64,000 nucleotides of DNA from Methyloligella halotolerans (GTDB lineage: Bacteria > Pseudomonadota > Alphaproteobacteria > Rhizobiales > Methyloligellaceae): positions 62,001-126,000 of the forward strand of contig NZ_MASI01000002.1 in NCBI RefSeq assembly GCF_001708935.1, read 5' to 3'. The position numbers were made by a program, and so were the translations under genes. The notes beneath the pieces are model-generated. The model did no database searches. It worked only from the letters and a program-made list of their open reading frames with translations, and was not told the origin of the DNA. This document shows positions 55,310-64,000 of this stretch, piece after piece. Position 1 is the stretch's first letter. Every line of letters begins with the position of its first letter.

Positions 55310-55350
55310 CGGCCTCGAAGCGCGGTCCACACCCGGTCGCTCCGAGGCCG
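55310..55350. terminator. Hairpin between convergent genes
   Basis: Arms CGGCCTCG (55310-55317) and CGAGGCCG (55343-55350) with a 25-base interior that can pair further. No T-run, so it may be a rho-aided or inefficient terminator between the receiver gene and the Ntn-hydrolase gene. Confidence 0.45.
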
Positions 55351-55368
55351 ATACTGGCGACGCCTGGA

Positions 55369-56460
55369 TCAGCTTCCCGGAACCGTCATGAACTTGAAGG
55401 GCTCCGCTTTCTCGAAGTCGTTCGTGGCGTCGCCGGCGTAGTAGTGTCCGCCTGCGACGGGCAGCTTCCTGAAACCCGCCTCGTTGGAGAAGTCGATCTC
55501 GGAGAGGCGCACCCAGAACGTGTTCGGCGTCGTCGCGGAATCGAAGAAGTAGACGAGATCCTTCTGGTCCGATGCCGTGCGCCAGATGGTGGAAGCGATG
55601 TTCGGCTGATCCGGCGTGGTGATGCCGAGGGGCACGCTGACGCCGCGGATCACCGAGAGGGTCTGTGCCACCGCCTGGTTGGCATAGGTCTGGTTCGGAA
55701 CGTCCGCGATGTAGTTCTTGGCGAGCTTCTTGGTGACCGCATTCATCAGGAACGACGCCCGCACATAGCGGTCCGCGGCGCGGTTGGTGCCGGGCAGGAA
55801 CGCCATGCCACCGACAGTCTCCCAATAATCGTTGAGGGCGATCTGCTGGCTGTAGACCGGCGAATTGGTCATCACCGTGTATTGCTTGCCGTGATGGACG
55901 ACGAGCTTGCCATCAACATACTCGAAGATAGCCGAATCTCCGCTGGGATCGGAGATCGAGAGGTGCAGCGTCGCCGGCGAGCCGTTGGGAAGATCCGCCG
56001 TCACGATCCGCAAGGGATGCTCCTCCAGCTGCGTCACGGCCTCGCTCACGGTCGCGAAATTGTCCAGCACGTACTGGGCCCAGAAGCTGATGGCCATGGG
56101 CGGATCCTGGGTATCGTCACCGTACTGGGACTCGGCGAGATAGAGCAGATTGGCGACGAGACCCTTCTCGTTCATGCCGTCGGCACTGGCGATGTTGTAG
56201 GCCGAGGCGATGACGCTGCCGTATTTCGACGTCCAGGTGGGGGAATCCGGACCGGCGCCGCCGTTGCGCTCGACGCCCCTGGGGAAGATCCACAGGTCGG
56301 TCTGCATGTCCTCTTTCCAGTCCATGCTGCGGCCCGTGATGACGGTCCCGTCCTCGCCGATATACACGGCGCGGGTGCAGGCGGCGGCCGGCGGGACGAT
56401 GGTCGCGGCGGCGAACAATCCGGCTGCCAGATACGTTGCGAATATTCTCTTCGGCGACAT
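55369..56460 (-). CDS. Choloylglycine hydrolase/penicillin V acylase family Ntn hydrolase
   Basis: 363 residues. Signal peptide about 1-26; the catalytic Cys follows directly in AAACTRAVYIGEDG, so maturation would expose an N-terminal nucleophile, as in this family. SMDWKEDMQTDLW, then ASADGMNEKGLVANLLYL, and PVYSQQIALNDYW follow the family pattern. Members cleave amide bonds of bile salts, penicillin V or acyl-homoserine lactones; secretion suggests an AHL or other external amide, but the substrate is not set. GGAGGAG precedes the ATG at 56460. Confidence 0.87.
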   Translation of the reverse strand: MSPKRIFATYLAAGLFAAATIVPPAAACTRAVYIGEDGTVITGRSMDWKEDMQTDLWIFPRGVERNGGAGPDSPTWTSKYGSVIASAYNIASADGMNEKGLVANLLYLAESQYGDDTQDPPMAISFWAQYVLDNFATVSEAVTQLEEHPLRIVTADLPNGSPATLHLSISDPSGDSAIFEYVDGKLVVHHGKQYTVMTNSPVYSQQIALNDYWETVGGMAFLPGTNRAADRYVRASFLMNAVTKKLAKNYIADVPNQTYANQAVAQTLSVIRGVSVPLGITTPDQPNIASTIWRTASDQKDLVYFFDSATTPNTFWVRLSEIDFSNEAGFRKLPVAGGHYYAGDATNDFEKAEPFKFMTVPGS

Positions 56461-56604
56461 GGATGACACTCCTCCAAAGCGCGGCGCGATGAACATGTGC
56501 TCTAGTCCTAACAAGTCTCCGTTAGATCGCAGCGAACAGAATAATTCCAAATGGAGCTATCGGGCGATGGCCGCGGTTTCGCGCCGGGGCGAAAGGGGGC
56601 ACCC

Positions 56605-57486
56605 GTGAGCCGGAAAGGGACCATCCGCATCGGCATCTCCGGCTGGAACTACAAGCCCTGGCGCGGGGTCTTCTATCCCGACGGCCTGCCGCAAAAGCGC
56701 GAGTTGGAATACGCGTCGGAGCAGTTCCGGACGATCGAGATCAACGGCACCTTCTACTCCATGCAGCGGCCATCCAGCTTCGCCAGCTGGCGGGAACGCA
56801 CCCCGAAGGATTTCGTCTTCTCCCTGAAGGGGCCGCGCTACATCACCCATATGAAGCAGCTGAACGACGTGAAAGCGCCGCTGGCGAATTTTCTGGCGTC
56901 GGGCGTGCTGCGGTTGGAGGAGAAGCTCGGGCCGATCCTCTGGCAGTTTCCGCCGCGCATGAAATTTGCCCCCGAGAAATTCGAGGCGTTCTTCGCCATG
57001 CTGCCCCATGACACGGAGGCGGCGGCCGCTCTCGCCGAGCGGCACGACGACAAGATCAAGGGCCGCGCGCAGGTTTGGCTTCAGACGGACGCGAAGCGAG
57101 AGATGCGCCATGCGGTCGAGATCCGCCATGACAGTTTCCGGGACGAAGCCTTCATCGACCTCCTGCGGAAATACGATATCGCTCTGGTCTGCGCCGACAC
57201 GGTGGATTGGCCGCGTCTGATGGATCTGACGTCCGACTTCGTCTATTGCCGCCTGCACGGATCGGAAGAGCTCTACGCCTCCGGCTACGACGACGGCGCC
57301 CTGGACGACTGGGCGCGGCGGATCGATCGCTGGGCGAAGGGCGGCGAACCCCAGGATGCGGAGCGCGTCGGCGGCCGGTCGGCGGTGCGTGAAGCCGGCC
57401 GGGACGTGTATGTGTATTTCGACAACGACATGAAGGTGAAGGCGCCGCGTGATGCGGCCGCCCTCGCCAAGCGGCTCGGCCTCTAG
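56605..57486 (+). CDS. DUF72 family protein
   Basis: 293-residue TIM-barrel-like protein. Starts GTG at 56605 after a GGGGG site. The family mark GISGWNYKPWRGVFYP is near residue 10, then NGTFYSMQRPSSF and LGPILWQFPPRM; the second half has VEIRHDSF, YCRLHG and VYVYFDNDMKVKAP. Function is unproven; an active-site-like cluster suggests hydrolase or nuclease activity. It converges on the minus-strand transglutaminase gene. Confidence 0.87.
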   Translation: MSRKGTIRIGISGWNYKPWRGVFYPDGLPQKRELEYASEQFRTIEINGTFYSMQRPSSFASWRERTPKDFVFSLKGPRYITHMKQLNDVKAPLANFLASGVLRLEEKLGPILWQFPPRMKFAPEKFEAFFAMLPHDTEAAAALAERHDDKIKGRAQVWLQTDAKREMRHAVEIRHDSFRDEAFIDLLRKYDIALVCADTVDWPRLMDLTSDFVYCRLHGSEELYASGYDDGALDDWARRIDRWAKGGEPQDAERVGGRSAVREAGRDVYVYFDNDMKVKAPRDAAALAKRLGL

Positions 57487-57507
57487 GTTGAGTGGCGTTG
57501 GATGCGG

Positions 57508-58428
57508 TCAGCCGAGATCGACCTGTGTGGCCGTGCGCTCTCCGTCCCGGTCGAAATCCACCTTTCTGACCTCGACCTCGACATCCATGCCGAGATAGGC
57601 GTCGGCTGACCCGATGAAGGAGCCGCGAACGGGGAGCGCCTGTTCGGGTGTACGGGTGGTGGCGACTCGGACGAGATCGCGGCCGGCGACGATCTCGTTG
57701 GTGGGATCGAACTCGACCCAACCGGCGCCCGGCAGGAAAACCTCTGCCCAGGCATGGGTGGCGCCACCGCCCACGAGACCGCTCTCTCCGGTATCCGCCG
57801 AAGCATCATAGAGATAGCCCGTAACGAAGCGCGCCGCGAAACCAAGGGTGCGCACGGCTTCCATGAACAGGAAGGCGTAGTCCCGGCAGGTGCCACTCTC
57901 GTTCGTCAGGGTTTCCGCGGGGGACTGAACGCCCTGCTCCTCGCGGCGGATATAATCGAGACCATCGTGGATGGCGCTGCTGAGCGCGTTCAGGACCTGC
58001 ATGCTGCGGTCGGGCATCCGGGGCAGGATGTGTTGAATCCAATGCTCCACGGCGGGCCTGTCCTGACGCACCTGGACGAACAGGAAGGGCGACAGGTCGA
58101 TGTTCTCATCGGGTCCGTAGCGGAAGGGATAGGCCGCCGCTTGCTGGTCGAGTTGGAGCTCGGGCTCGGCGAAGACGTAGCGGCGCAATACCAGCTCGCT
58201 CCCGATGAAAAGCTCGGATGCTCGGTCACGGAAGGTCAGGAGCGCCACGGAATTCCCGAACGTATCGAAATGCCAGCTCACATCGGCGTGGGGCGAGATG
58301 CCGATTTTCGAGTCCAGAATGCGCATGTCGTGGGCATCGCGGGGCCGAATGAGAAGCCGGTGAGGACCGAAGGCGACGGGCGCCGCGTACCGGTAGCGGG
58401 TGCGATGGACTATGCGAAGGGTGGCCAT
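57508..58428 (-). CDS. Transglutaminase-like cysteine protease family protein
   Basis: 306 residues. An N-terminal beta-sandwich (Bact_transglu_N-like, TLRIVHRTRYRYAAPVAFGP) precedes a transglutaminase core with catalytic Cys in ESGTCRDYAF, His in GATHAWAEVFLPG and Asp in WVEFDPTN. Family members cleave or crosslink peptide bonds; some act on cell-wall or stress substrates. The ATG at 58428 begins the family-like part. Divergent from a second transglutaminase-like gene. Confidence 0.88.
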   Translation of the reverse strand: MATLRIVHRTRYRYAAPVAFGPHRLLIRPRDAHDMRILDSKIGISPHADVSWHFDTFGNSVALLTFRDRASELFIGSELVLRRYVFAEPELQLDQQAAAYPFRYGPDENIDLSPFLFVQVRQDRPAVEHWIQHILPRMPDRSMQVLNALSSAIHDGLDYIRREEQGVQSPAETLTNESGTCRDYAFLFMEAVRTLGFAARFVTGYLYDASADTGESGLVGGGATHAWAEVFLPGAGWVEFDPTNEIVAGRDLVRVATTRTPEQALPVRGSFIGSADAYLGMDVEVEVRKVDFDRDGERTATQVDLG

Positions 58429-58581
58429 GGAATCCGTCTTCTCGGAGGCCGGCATATGCGGCCTGAAACAAAGAGGCGTCTGGAGACTTTAGTTTTGGCT
58501 GTATGAAGTTCACCCCCGCAACCGGGGCTCCCGCGGCCAATCCAGCGGCCGCCAACAATATGAAAAGGCGCACGCCAGCCC

Positions 58582-59460
58582 ATGTTTATCCGCATCGGAT
58601 TTGAGATCGTCATCGACAGTCCACCGAACACGCCGCTGCTGCTCGCGCTTAGCCCGCACTCGAGCTACGGCAATCGGATCATTGGCTCCGATCAACTCCG
58701 GGCAGACCCGCCGGTTCCGCTGGAGGACTATCTCGACGAGTTCGGCAATCGCCGCAGCAGGCTCGTTGCGCCGGGCGGTCTTCTGACCTTGTCGGCGGAT
58801 TGCATCGTGGAAGATAGCGGTGAAAAGGACGTAGTCGCTCCCGAGAAGCGGCAGCTCGAGATCGCCGAGCTGCCACCGGAGACCCTGGCCTACCTTACAG
58901 CGAGCCGATATTGCGAGGTCGACGAGCTCGTCGACCGGGCATGGAAGCTGTTCGGAGAGACGCCGCCGGGCTGGCCGCGGGTGCAGGCGATCTGCGACTG
59001 GGTGCATAACCACCTGACCTTCGGCTACCAGTTCGGCCGTCCGACGAAGACGGCCAATCACGCGCTCCTGGAGCGGACCGGGGTCTGCCGGGATTTCGCC
59101 CAGTTGGCGATCGGGCTTTGCCGGGCCATGAATATCCCGGCGCGCTACGCCTCTGGTTATCTCGGCGATATCGGCGTGCCGCCGGCGGGACCCGGCGATT
59201 TCTGCGCCTGGTTCGAGGTCTATCTGGAGGATGGCTGGTACACGTTCGATGCGCGCTACAACACGCCGCGGATCGGGCGGGTGCTGATGGTCCGGGGCCG
59301 CGATGCCGCCGACGTGGCGATGATCACCTCGTTCGGCGATTATGAGCTGAAGGGCTTCCGGGTGTGGTGCGACGAGGTTCCGGAGCGCCACGCGGAGACC
59401 GGACTCGAAAAGCTCCTGGCGGAGCTGCCCGACGCGCCTTCGATCATGGAGGCGGTCTAG
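58582..59460 (+). CDS. Transglutaminase-like protein with Cys at the catalytic His position
   Basis: 292 residues. N-terminal beta-domain (MFIRIGFEIVIDSPPNTPLL), then the core with Cys in TGVCRDFAQL, followed by GDFCAWFEVYLEDG, where the usual His-Ala-Trp is Cys-Ala-Trp, and FDARYNTPRIG with the Asp. The missing His argues for altered or lost catalysis; some Rhizobiales relatives also lack it, so it may be a subfamily trait. The pair of divergent genes share this broad family but not close similarity. Confidence 0.85.
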   Translation: MFIRIGFEIVIDSPPNTPLLLALSPHSSYGNRIIGSDQLRADPPVPLEDYLDEFGNRRSRLVAPGGLLTLSADCIVEDSGEKDVVAPEKRQLEIAELPPETLAYLTASRYCEVDELVDRAWKLFGETPPGWPRVQAICDWVHNHLTFGYQFGRPTKTANHALLERTGVCRDFAQLAIGLCRAMNIPARYASGYLGDIGVPPAGPGDFCAWFEVYLEDGWYTFDARYNTPRIGRVLMVRGRDAADVAMITSFGDYELKGFRVWCDEVPERHAETGLEKLLAELPDAPSIMEAV

Positions 59461-59511
59461 CCGCCCGGGGGTTGCGTGGAACCAATCCTTCGCCTGCCGC
59501 GCTAGTCAACC

Positions 59512-60021
59512 ATGGATTGGTCTGCGATCTTCTTCCAAGGCTGGGCGGATATCGGGCGGACGCTCGTGGTGGGCGTGCTCGCCTATGTCACCCTCGTTGT
59601 GTTCCTCCGTATCTCCGGCAAGCGCACGCTCGCCAAGCTGAACGCCTTCGATCTGGTCGTCACCGTGGCGCTCGGCTCTATCCTCGCCTCAATCCTGCTC
59701 ACCGAAGCCGTATCGCTTTCGGAAGGGGCGACGGCGCTTGCCGTGCTGATAGGCCTGCAGGCGCTGGTGACGTTCGTTTCGGTGAGATCTGCCGGGTTCG
59801 CCGATCTCGTGCGCTCGGAGCCGAGCCTTCTGGTCCATCAGGGGAAATACTCCATGGGCACCATGAAGCAGGAACGGATCACCCGCGATGAGGTGTTGAG
59901 CGCGATACGATCCTCCGGCGGCCATGACGTCACGGATGCGCAGACCGTGGTGCTCGAAAGCGACGGCTCGCTGAGCGTCTCCCTCGACGGTTCCGGCGAT
60001 TCCAAATCCGCCGGTCCCTAA
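59512..60021 (+). CDS. DUF421 family membrane protein (YcaP-like)
   Basis: 169 residues with two to three N-terminal helices (LVVGVLAYVTLVVFLRISG, then AFDLVVTVALGSILASIL and ATALAVLIGLQALVTFV) and a cytoplasmic C-terminal domain with SEPSLLVHQGKY and ITRDEVLSAIRSSGG. The motif ISGKRTLAKLNAFDLVVTVALGS-like region is the family hallmark. Function is unknown. The Ser-rich end is likely disordered. Confidence 0.88.
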   Translation: MDWSAIFFQGWADIGRTLVVGVLAYVTLVVFLRISGKRTLAKLNAFDLVVTVALGSILASILLTEAVSLSEGATALAVLIGLQALVTFVSVRSAGFADLVRSEPSLLVHQGKYSMGTMKQERITRDEVLSAIRSSGGHDVTDAQTVVLESDGSLSVSLDGSGDSKSAGP

Positions 60022-60184
60022 GCTCCCTGTCATCCATCCTTTGCCATGCTCGGATAAGCGTTCCGGCGGGCTCGTAAAGGCTAAGCATAGAGAAACTTCG
60101 CCGAGCCTGGCCGATGTTGCTATAGCTACGCTTTTCGAGCTCAAGTCCCGGCCGCAGACCGGGCAAGACTAGGGAGTGTGGGGC

Positions 60185-61585
60185 GTGGAGACTTTTTCCC
60201 TTTTGCTGAAGCGGCTGGCCAAAGGCTGGCCCTTGATGTTGCCGCTCGCCGCGATACTGGCGGGCGCGCCTGCCCATGCGCAGGAGATGAAATGGGACTT
60301 CTACAAGAGGTCCGACCTGACACCGCCGGCGGCTGTGCTGACCTTCGGCGTGCCGAAGTCGGACAATCAGCAGTTCCGTGCAAGCTGTGAAGGCTCCGAT
60401 CCGATCATTACGGCCTTCGCCGCGGATGTGGCCGGATTGCCGGAAGGCGCCCCGCTGAATGTGGTGTTCACCGGCGATGCCTACACCGAAACCGTGAAAG
60501 CGCGGGCGTCCGGCGTGCAGGGCGGCGGCGAGATCACCGGTTTCGTGTTCGATACGCGTCCCGACGATCCGCTTTGGGTCGCCATGGCCGAGCTGGAGCA
60601 GATCAGCTATTCGGCGGGCGGAAAGCCGCCGGTGCCGCTGGCTCTCGACGGCTCGAACGCCCAGGTCAAAGACTTCCTGGACACGTGCGACAAGTACGCG
60701 ATGCAGGAAGTGGCCGAAGACCCGATCCAGGGCATCGAAGGCAAAGCCGGTATCACCGAGAAGCAGGCCTTCAAAGAGGCCAAGGAAGTCGACACGATCG
60801 ATGCCTACGAGGCCTTCCTGAAGAACTTCCCGAACGGTCTGCGTGCCGATATGGCCCGCAACCGCATCAATCGTCTCAGCCGCAAGGGCGAGGTCGACGT
60901 GATGCCTTCGGGGCCTGCGCCGACCATGAAGACGGTCGATCTGGGCCCAGGCAGCGCAGCCTGGACCAACTATAATCTGGCCCTCGAAGATGGTGCCGCT
61001 TCGGTCTACGCGGCCGGTGTCGACGCCAAGGGCATGAAGCTCACGACCTATTGCACGCCGGCCAAGCGGATCCTGATGATCCTGGAGCAGACCAAGGCCG
61101 GCTCCTATCCGCAATACGATGCGCGGGTGGCGGAAGGTCTCTCCGATCCGGTGGGTGCGGGCTACGACCCGTCCGCCGGCAAGATGATCGTCAGCTTCCC
61201 GAACGGCGCCGAAGTTCCGGGCGCTGCCCATTACCAGCCCGAGAGCGGGTCGATCTCCGTGTCGTCGACGACGGATCCGAGCGGCTTCCTGCCGAATGGC
61301 GAGGAGGTTCAGAACCTTCTGACCCAGTCCACGGTCTCCTTCACCGCGCCGCCCTTCAAGGCGACGTTCCAGCTGAAGGGCAGCTCCAAGGCACTCTGCG
61401 ACGTGGTCAATCGTTGCGAGGCGGTGGTGCCGGCCTGCGGCGCTGAAGGCGTGCTGATCGAGAAGGCCCCGGGCTGCGGGCTGGGCGAGATCCGGATCGA
61501 CAATCAGTGCATGTCCCGCGAAGAGGCACGCACCTATTGCGGCCCGGGCTACAAGCCCAGCGAGGGAACCTGCGAGCCGCGCTAA
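60185..61585 (+). CDS. Secreted multi-part protein of unknown function (tandem paralogue 1)
   Basis: 466 residues. Signal peptide about 1-33 (cut near AHAQ); GTG 60185 is chosen because GGGAG lies eight bases upstream. Parts: an N-terminal beta-rich domain (about 34-170), a helical motif KEVDTIDAYEAFLKNFPNG (the short repeat also seen in caspase-like proteins of Rhizobiales), a second domain around TVDLGPGSAAWTNYNLA, and a Cys-rich end (ARTYCGPGYKPSEGTC). No catalytic motif is evident. A terminator follows at 61632-61668. Confidence 0.75.
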   Translation: METFSLLLKRLAKGWPLMLPLAAILAGAPAHAQEMKWDFYKRSDLTPPAAVLTFGVPKSDNQQFRASCEGSDPIITAFAADVAGLPEGAPLNVVFTGDAYTETVKARASGVQGGGEITGFVFDTRPDDPLWVAMAELEQISYSAGGKPPVPLALDGSNAQVKDFLDTCDKYAMQEVAEDPIQGIEGKAGITEKQAFKEAKEVDTIDAYEAFLKNFPNGLRADMARNRINRLSRKGEVDVMPSGPAPTMKTVDLGPGSAAWTNYNLALEDGAASVYAAGVDAKGMKLTTYCTPAKRILMILEQTKAGSYPQYDARVAEGLSDPVGAGYDPSAGKMIVSFPNGAEVPGAAHYQPESGSISVSSTTDPSGFLPNGEEVQNLLTQSTVSFTAPPFKATFQLKGSSKALCDVVNRCEAVVPACGAEGVLIEKAPGCGLGEIRIDNQCMSREEARTYCGPGYKPSEGTCEPR

Positions 61586-61631
61586 GGCGCTCGCGGATCC
61601 ATCAAGGCCGAGAGGCCACACGTATTGGCGC

Positions 61632-61668
61632 AGGGCCGTCCGAGTTATCGGGCGGCCCTTTGCTTTTT
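61632..61668 (+). terminator. Rho-independent terminator
   Basis: Stem AGGGCCG/CGGCCCT with an inner CC/GG pair and a T-rich tail. It ends the first secreted paralogue, so the second has its own transcription. Confidence 0.8.
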
Positions 61669-61768
61669 GCGACTGCCAGACGTGGTGCGGTTGCGCTGTC
61701 TTCGTCCCGTAAAAACTGTATGCTCGTGGAATATTCGAACGGGCATTGCGTGTTTTTGGGGGTTGGCC

Positions 61769-63316
61769 GTGTTTTCTCTATTCTTCGGACGTGCCGCATT
61801 CTTTAGCCGTGCTGTGCGCGCGGCGGTTATCCTCTCTCTTGCCATCGTTTTTTCTGCTTCGGCCGCCATGGCCCAAGAGCAAGAGATGGAGTGGAGCGTC
61901 TACTCGAACGAAGACGACGGCTTGGCCACTCTGAACTTCGGCGTGCCCGAAACGGACCATCTGCAATTTCAGGCAAGCTGCGAGGCAGCGGAACCGATCC
62001 TTATCGAGATCGGCGCGGATGTCTCCGGTCTGCGCGAGGGCGAGACTGTAGACGTTCTCTTCACGGGCGACGCTTACGACCAGACCGTCGAGGCCCGCGT
62101 TTCCGGTCTTCAGGCCGAGATCGGCATCACCGGCGTGACGATCAAAACCAAACCCGACGACCCGATCTGGGGCGCCATGAGCGAGCTGGACGAGATCGGG
62201 TATGGGGTGAAGGGCAAACCGGCCGAGACCCTGATCCTGAATGGGGCGGGCCCGAAGATTCAAGACTTCCTCGAAGCCTGCAAGGCCTACGCGGAGAACG
62301 CCGCTTCCGAGCAAGCGGCGGCGGACGAGGATTCCGGGCCGGGTATCAGCGAGAAGGAAGCCTACGAAGAGGCCAAGGATGTCGGCACGGTCGAGGCCTG
62401 GGAAGCGTTCGTGAAGAATTTCCCGTCGGGCTTCCGGGCCGATCTCGCCCGGGCGCGCATCAGCCGTCTCAGCGATCGGGCCGAGGCGCCAGCGCCGGCG
62501 CCGGAACAGCCTGCCGCGCCTCCTGCGGCCCCGCCGCCCCCAGCCGCCTCTGCCCCCGCCCCTGCTCCCGCCTTGGGCACAGTCGATCTCGGGCCTGGCT
62601 CAGCCTCATGGACGAACTTCAACTATGAGCTGGATGAAGGGAACGCATCGGCCTACGCCGCCGGCGTTCAGGCGAATGGCGTGAAGCTCATCACATATTG
62701 TGCGCCGGGCAAGCGGCTGATCCTCCTATTGGAAGAATCTCCCCACGGCGCCTATCCGCAATTCCAGGAGCGGGTGCTGCAAGGACTTTCCAACCCGATC
62801 GGCGTCGGATTCGATCCCTCGGCGGGCAAGATGCTGATCAACTACTCCAACGGCGCCAGCGTCGCCGGCACGGCCTATTTCCAAGAGCTCGACGGCAGCG
62901 TTCGCGTGACGGACCCCAATGCTCAGGGCGGCTTCCTCCCGGCCGGCGCGGAAGTGTTCAATCTGATCAAGGAATCCACGGCGTCGTTCAGCGCACCCCC
63001 CTTCCAGGCGACCTTCCAGTTGAAGGGCAGCAAGAATGCGATCTGCGCGGTCCTCAACCGGTGCGGCGCCGCGGCGCCGGTTTGCGCGCAACCCAAGCCG
63101 GCCCTGCGGCCCAAGGACAAACCGCGCGGCGGATGTCGCGCAGGTCAGATCAAGGTCGACGGCAAATGCATGTCTCGGTCCAACGCGATCGGTTATTGCG
63201 GACCGGGCTATACGCCGAGGGGTGGGCGCTGCGTGCTGCGGTCCCAGCCTCAGGCGCCGCGCTGCCCGAACGGCCTGGTCTGGAGCGCTCAAGAAGGGTG
63301 CCACGAGGACGACTAG
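61769..63316 (+). CDS. Secreted multi-part protein of unknown function (tandem paralogue 2)
   Basis: 515 residues. GTG at 61769 has a GGGGG site seven bases before it and opens a signal peptide cut near AMAQ. It follows paralogue 1 throughout (LNFGVPETDHLQFQASCE, KDVGTVEAWEAFVKNFPSG, TVDLGPGSASWTNFNYEL, IGYCGPGYTPRGGRC) but has a Pro/Ala-rich linker of about 40 residues (about 245-270) and an extra Cys-rich tail ending GCHEDD. Similar order and sequence point to a tandem duplication. Confidence 0.75.
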   Translation: MFSLFFGRAAFFSRAVRAAVILSLAIVFSASAAMAQEQEMEWSVYSNEDDGLATLNFGVPETDHLQFQASCEAAEPILIEIGADVSGLREGETVDVLFTGDAYDQTVEARVSGLQAEIGITGVTIKTKPDDPIWGAMSELDEIGYGVKGKPAETLILNGAGPKIQDFLEACKAYAENAASEQAAADEDSGPGISEKEAYEEAKDVGTVEAWEAFVKNFPSGFRADLARARISRLSDRAEAPAPAPEQPAAPPAAPPPPAASAPAPAPALGTVDLGPGSASWTNFNYELDEGNASAYAAGVQANGVKLITYCAPGKRLILLLEESPHGAYPQFQERVLQGLSNPIGVGFDPSAGKMLINYSNGASVAGTAYFQELDGSVRVTDPNAQGGFLPAGAEVFNLIKESTASFSAPPFQATFQLKGSKNAICAVLNRCGAAAPVCAQPKPALRPKDKPRGGCRAGQIKVDGKCMSRSNAIGYCGPGYTPRGGRCVLRSQPQAPRCPNGLVWSAQEGCHEDD

Positions 63317-63538
63317 CAGGCCGGCCTTCGGATCATGCCGATGAGACGGCCGCTAACGGACCCCCGTCTTCGCGCTTCCGCGAAGGGCCGCGAGGGCGGG
63401 CTCCCCACTCTTTGTTAGCCATCCATCTCCGTGCGCATTCGCTTTGCCGCATCAGGTGTGCGACAACCACGGCCTTGTAGGCAGCTGGGCTTGCTCCCAC
63501 TTTGCGATTGCTGAGGGACGAGCTTCCGGGAGGCATGG

Positions 63539-64000
63539 GTGAGCGGCGAAGCTCTACTGACAAGTCGGTTCGACGAGGGCGTGCTGGCGCTGACCGCCGG
63601 CGGGGCGTGGACGGCGCGCAATGCCGGCGAACTCGAACGTCTTCTGGAAGCGCAGCGCGAAGATGCGGGCGCTGCCAAATCCATCTCCATCGATATGAGC
63701 GGCGTGCGGGAGTTCGACAGCTTCGGCGCCTGGCTGCTCGAGCGGCTGACACGGGAGTGGCAGGCGGAGGGCGGAAAGCTCACCGTCGAGCGGCTCCCGG
63801 AGCAGGATCACGGCCTGCTTGCGGAAATACGCCAGGTCAACCAGACGCCGCGGGAGCAGCCACGGCGCAGCACGCCTCTGCTGGACGGCCTGGCCCGGTT
63901 CGGGCGCGGCGGCGCCTCGGTTCTCGACGACACTGCCGAATTCGCCAACATGCTCGGCGCGATCAGCGTCGCGGGCTTCCGGGTCCTCGGGCGTATTCGC
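63539..64000 (+). CDS. MlaE-family ABC transporter permease with N-terminal STAS domain, 3' end missing
   Basis: 154 codons to the window edge with no stop. GTG at 63539 has GGGAGG just upstream. Residues 1-95 form a STAS domain (ISIDMSGVREFDSFGAWLLERL), and FRVLGRIR at the edge is the start of the MlaE permease. Such fused STAS-MlaE proteins are permeases of the Mla/Mce phospholipid-transport ABC system that keeps outer-membrane lipid asymmetry. Confidence 0.85.
   Translation, partial: MSGEALLTSRFDEGVLALTAGGAWTARNAGELERLLEAQREDAGAAKSISIDMSGVREFDSFGAWLLERLTREWQAEGGKLTVERLPEQDHGLLAEIRQVNQTPREQPRRSTPLLDGLARFGRGGASVLDDTAEFANMLGAISVAGFRVLGRIR

Noticed and set aside
59930-61621. Long minus-strand open frame opposite the first secreted paralogue
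   Set aside because: Antisense shadow of a well-supported signal-peptide gene.

Overview
This is a gene-dense, GC-rich chromosomal stretch of an alphaproteobacterium, most likely a member of the Hyphomicrobiales (Rhizobiales). The signs are: an Hsp20 gene followed by a DUF1150 gene; the order lptC-lptA-lptB-rpoN-hpf-ptsN; an MbfA-type ferritin/iron exporter with a textbook Irr box (ICE motif); an FzlA-like GST next to uppP and queG; and an infC that appears to start at a non-canonical ATC codon. I see no insertion sequence, prophage, CRISPR array or plasmid gene. The window begins inside an Hsp20 gene and ends inside an MlaE-type permease gene.

Layout. 0-7.5 kb: heat shock (hsp20, DUF1150), then a minus-strand block running from rnd through lptCAB, rpoN, hpf and ptsN, with a tRNA-Leu(CAG) just upstream. 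7.6-13 kb: NDUFA9-like epimerase, uppP, FzlA-like protein, queG, an SDR and an alpha/beta hydrolase. 13-16.7 kb: a small surface-glycan group (GT4, sulfotransferase, O-antigen-ligase-like protein). 17.3-24.6 kb: translation genes infC, rpmI, rplT, pheS, pheT, with a GGDEF-EAL gene inserted between infC and rpmI and a GNAT gene inside pheS-pheT. 24.6-30.3 kb: mbfA, APC permease, CapA-like protein, GMC oxidoreductase. 30.4-33.4 kb: a periplasmic MsrA, a membrane cytochrome b and a Tat-exported molybdoenzyme, then two tiny secreted paralogues. 33.5-38.7 kb: lepA and two convergent AI-2E family permeases. 39-46 kb: CFA-synthase-like enzyme, lipase, DUF1328, L,D-transpeptidase, MepA, DUF2237, a second MsrA, and tRNA-Ser(GGA) preceded by a copy of its own 5' part. 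46-50 kb: MBL-fold hydrolase, alpha/beta protein, nitronate monooxygenase. 50.2-55.3 kb: two tandem paralogous sensor kinases with one receiver protein. 55.3-60 kb: Ntn hydrolase, DUF72, two divergent transglutaminase-like proteins, DUF421. 60-63.3 kb: two tandem secreted proteins of unknown function. 63.5 kb to the end: STAS-MlaE permease.

A cross-cutting observation is that six genes (rpoN, the O-antigen ligase, a small secreted protein, pheS, the capA-like gene and the MBL-fold gene) are each broken by one apparently missing base. Adding one base restores a sensible full-length protein every time. Because pheS is essential, I read these mainly as base-deletion errors in the sequence rather than true pseudogenes, but the rpoN case, which hits the RpoN box, deserves a direct check.

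Candidate new biology: a possible periplasmic methionine-sulfoxide repair operon (MsrA + cytochrome b + molybdoenzyme), the two-cysteine mini-protein pair beside it, the tRNA-Ser 5'-part copy with its own hairpins, the tandem secreted proteins at 60-63 kb, and the fused C-terminal domain on the second AI-2E permease.
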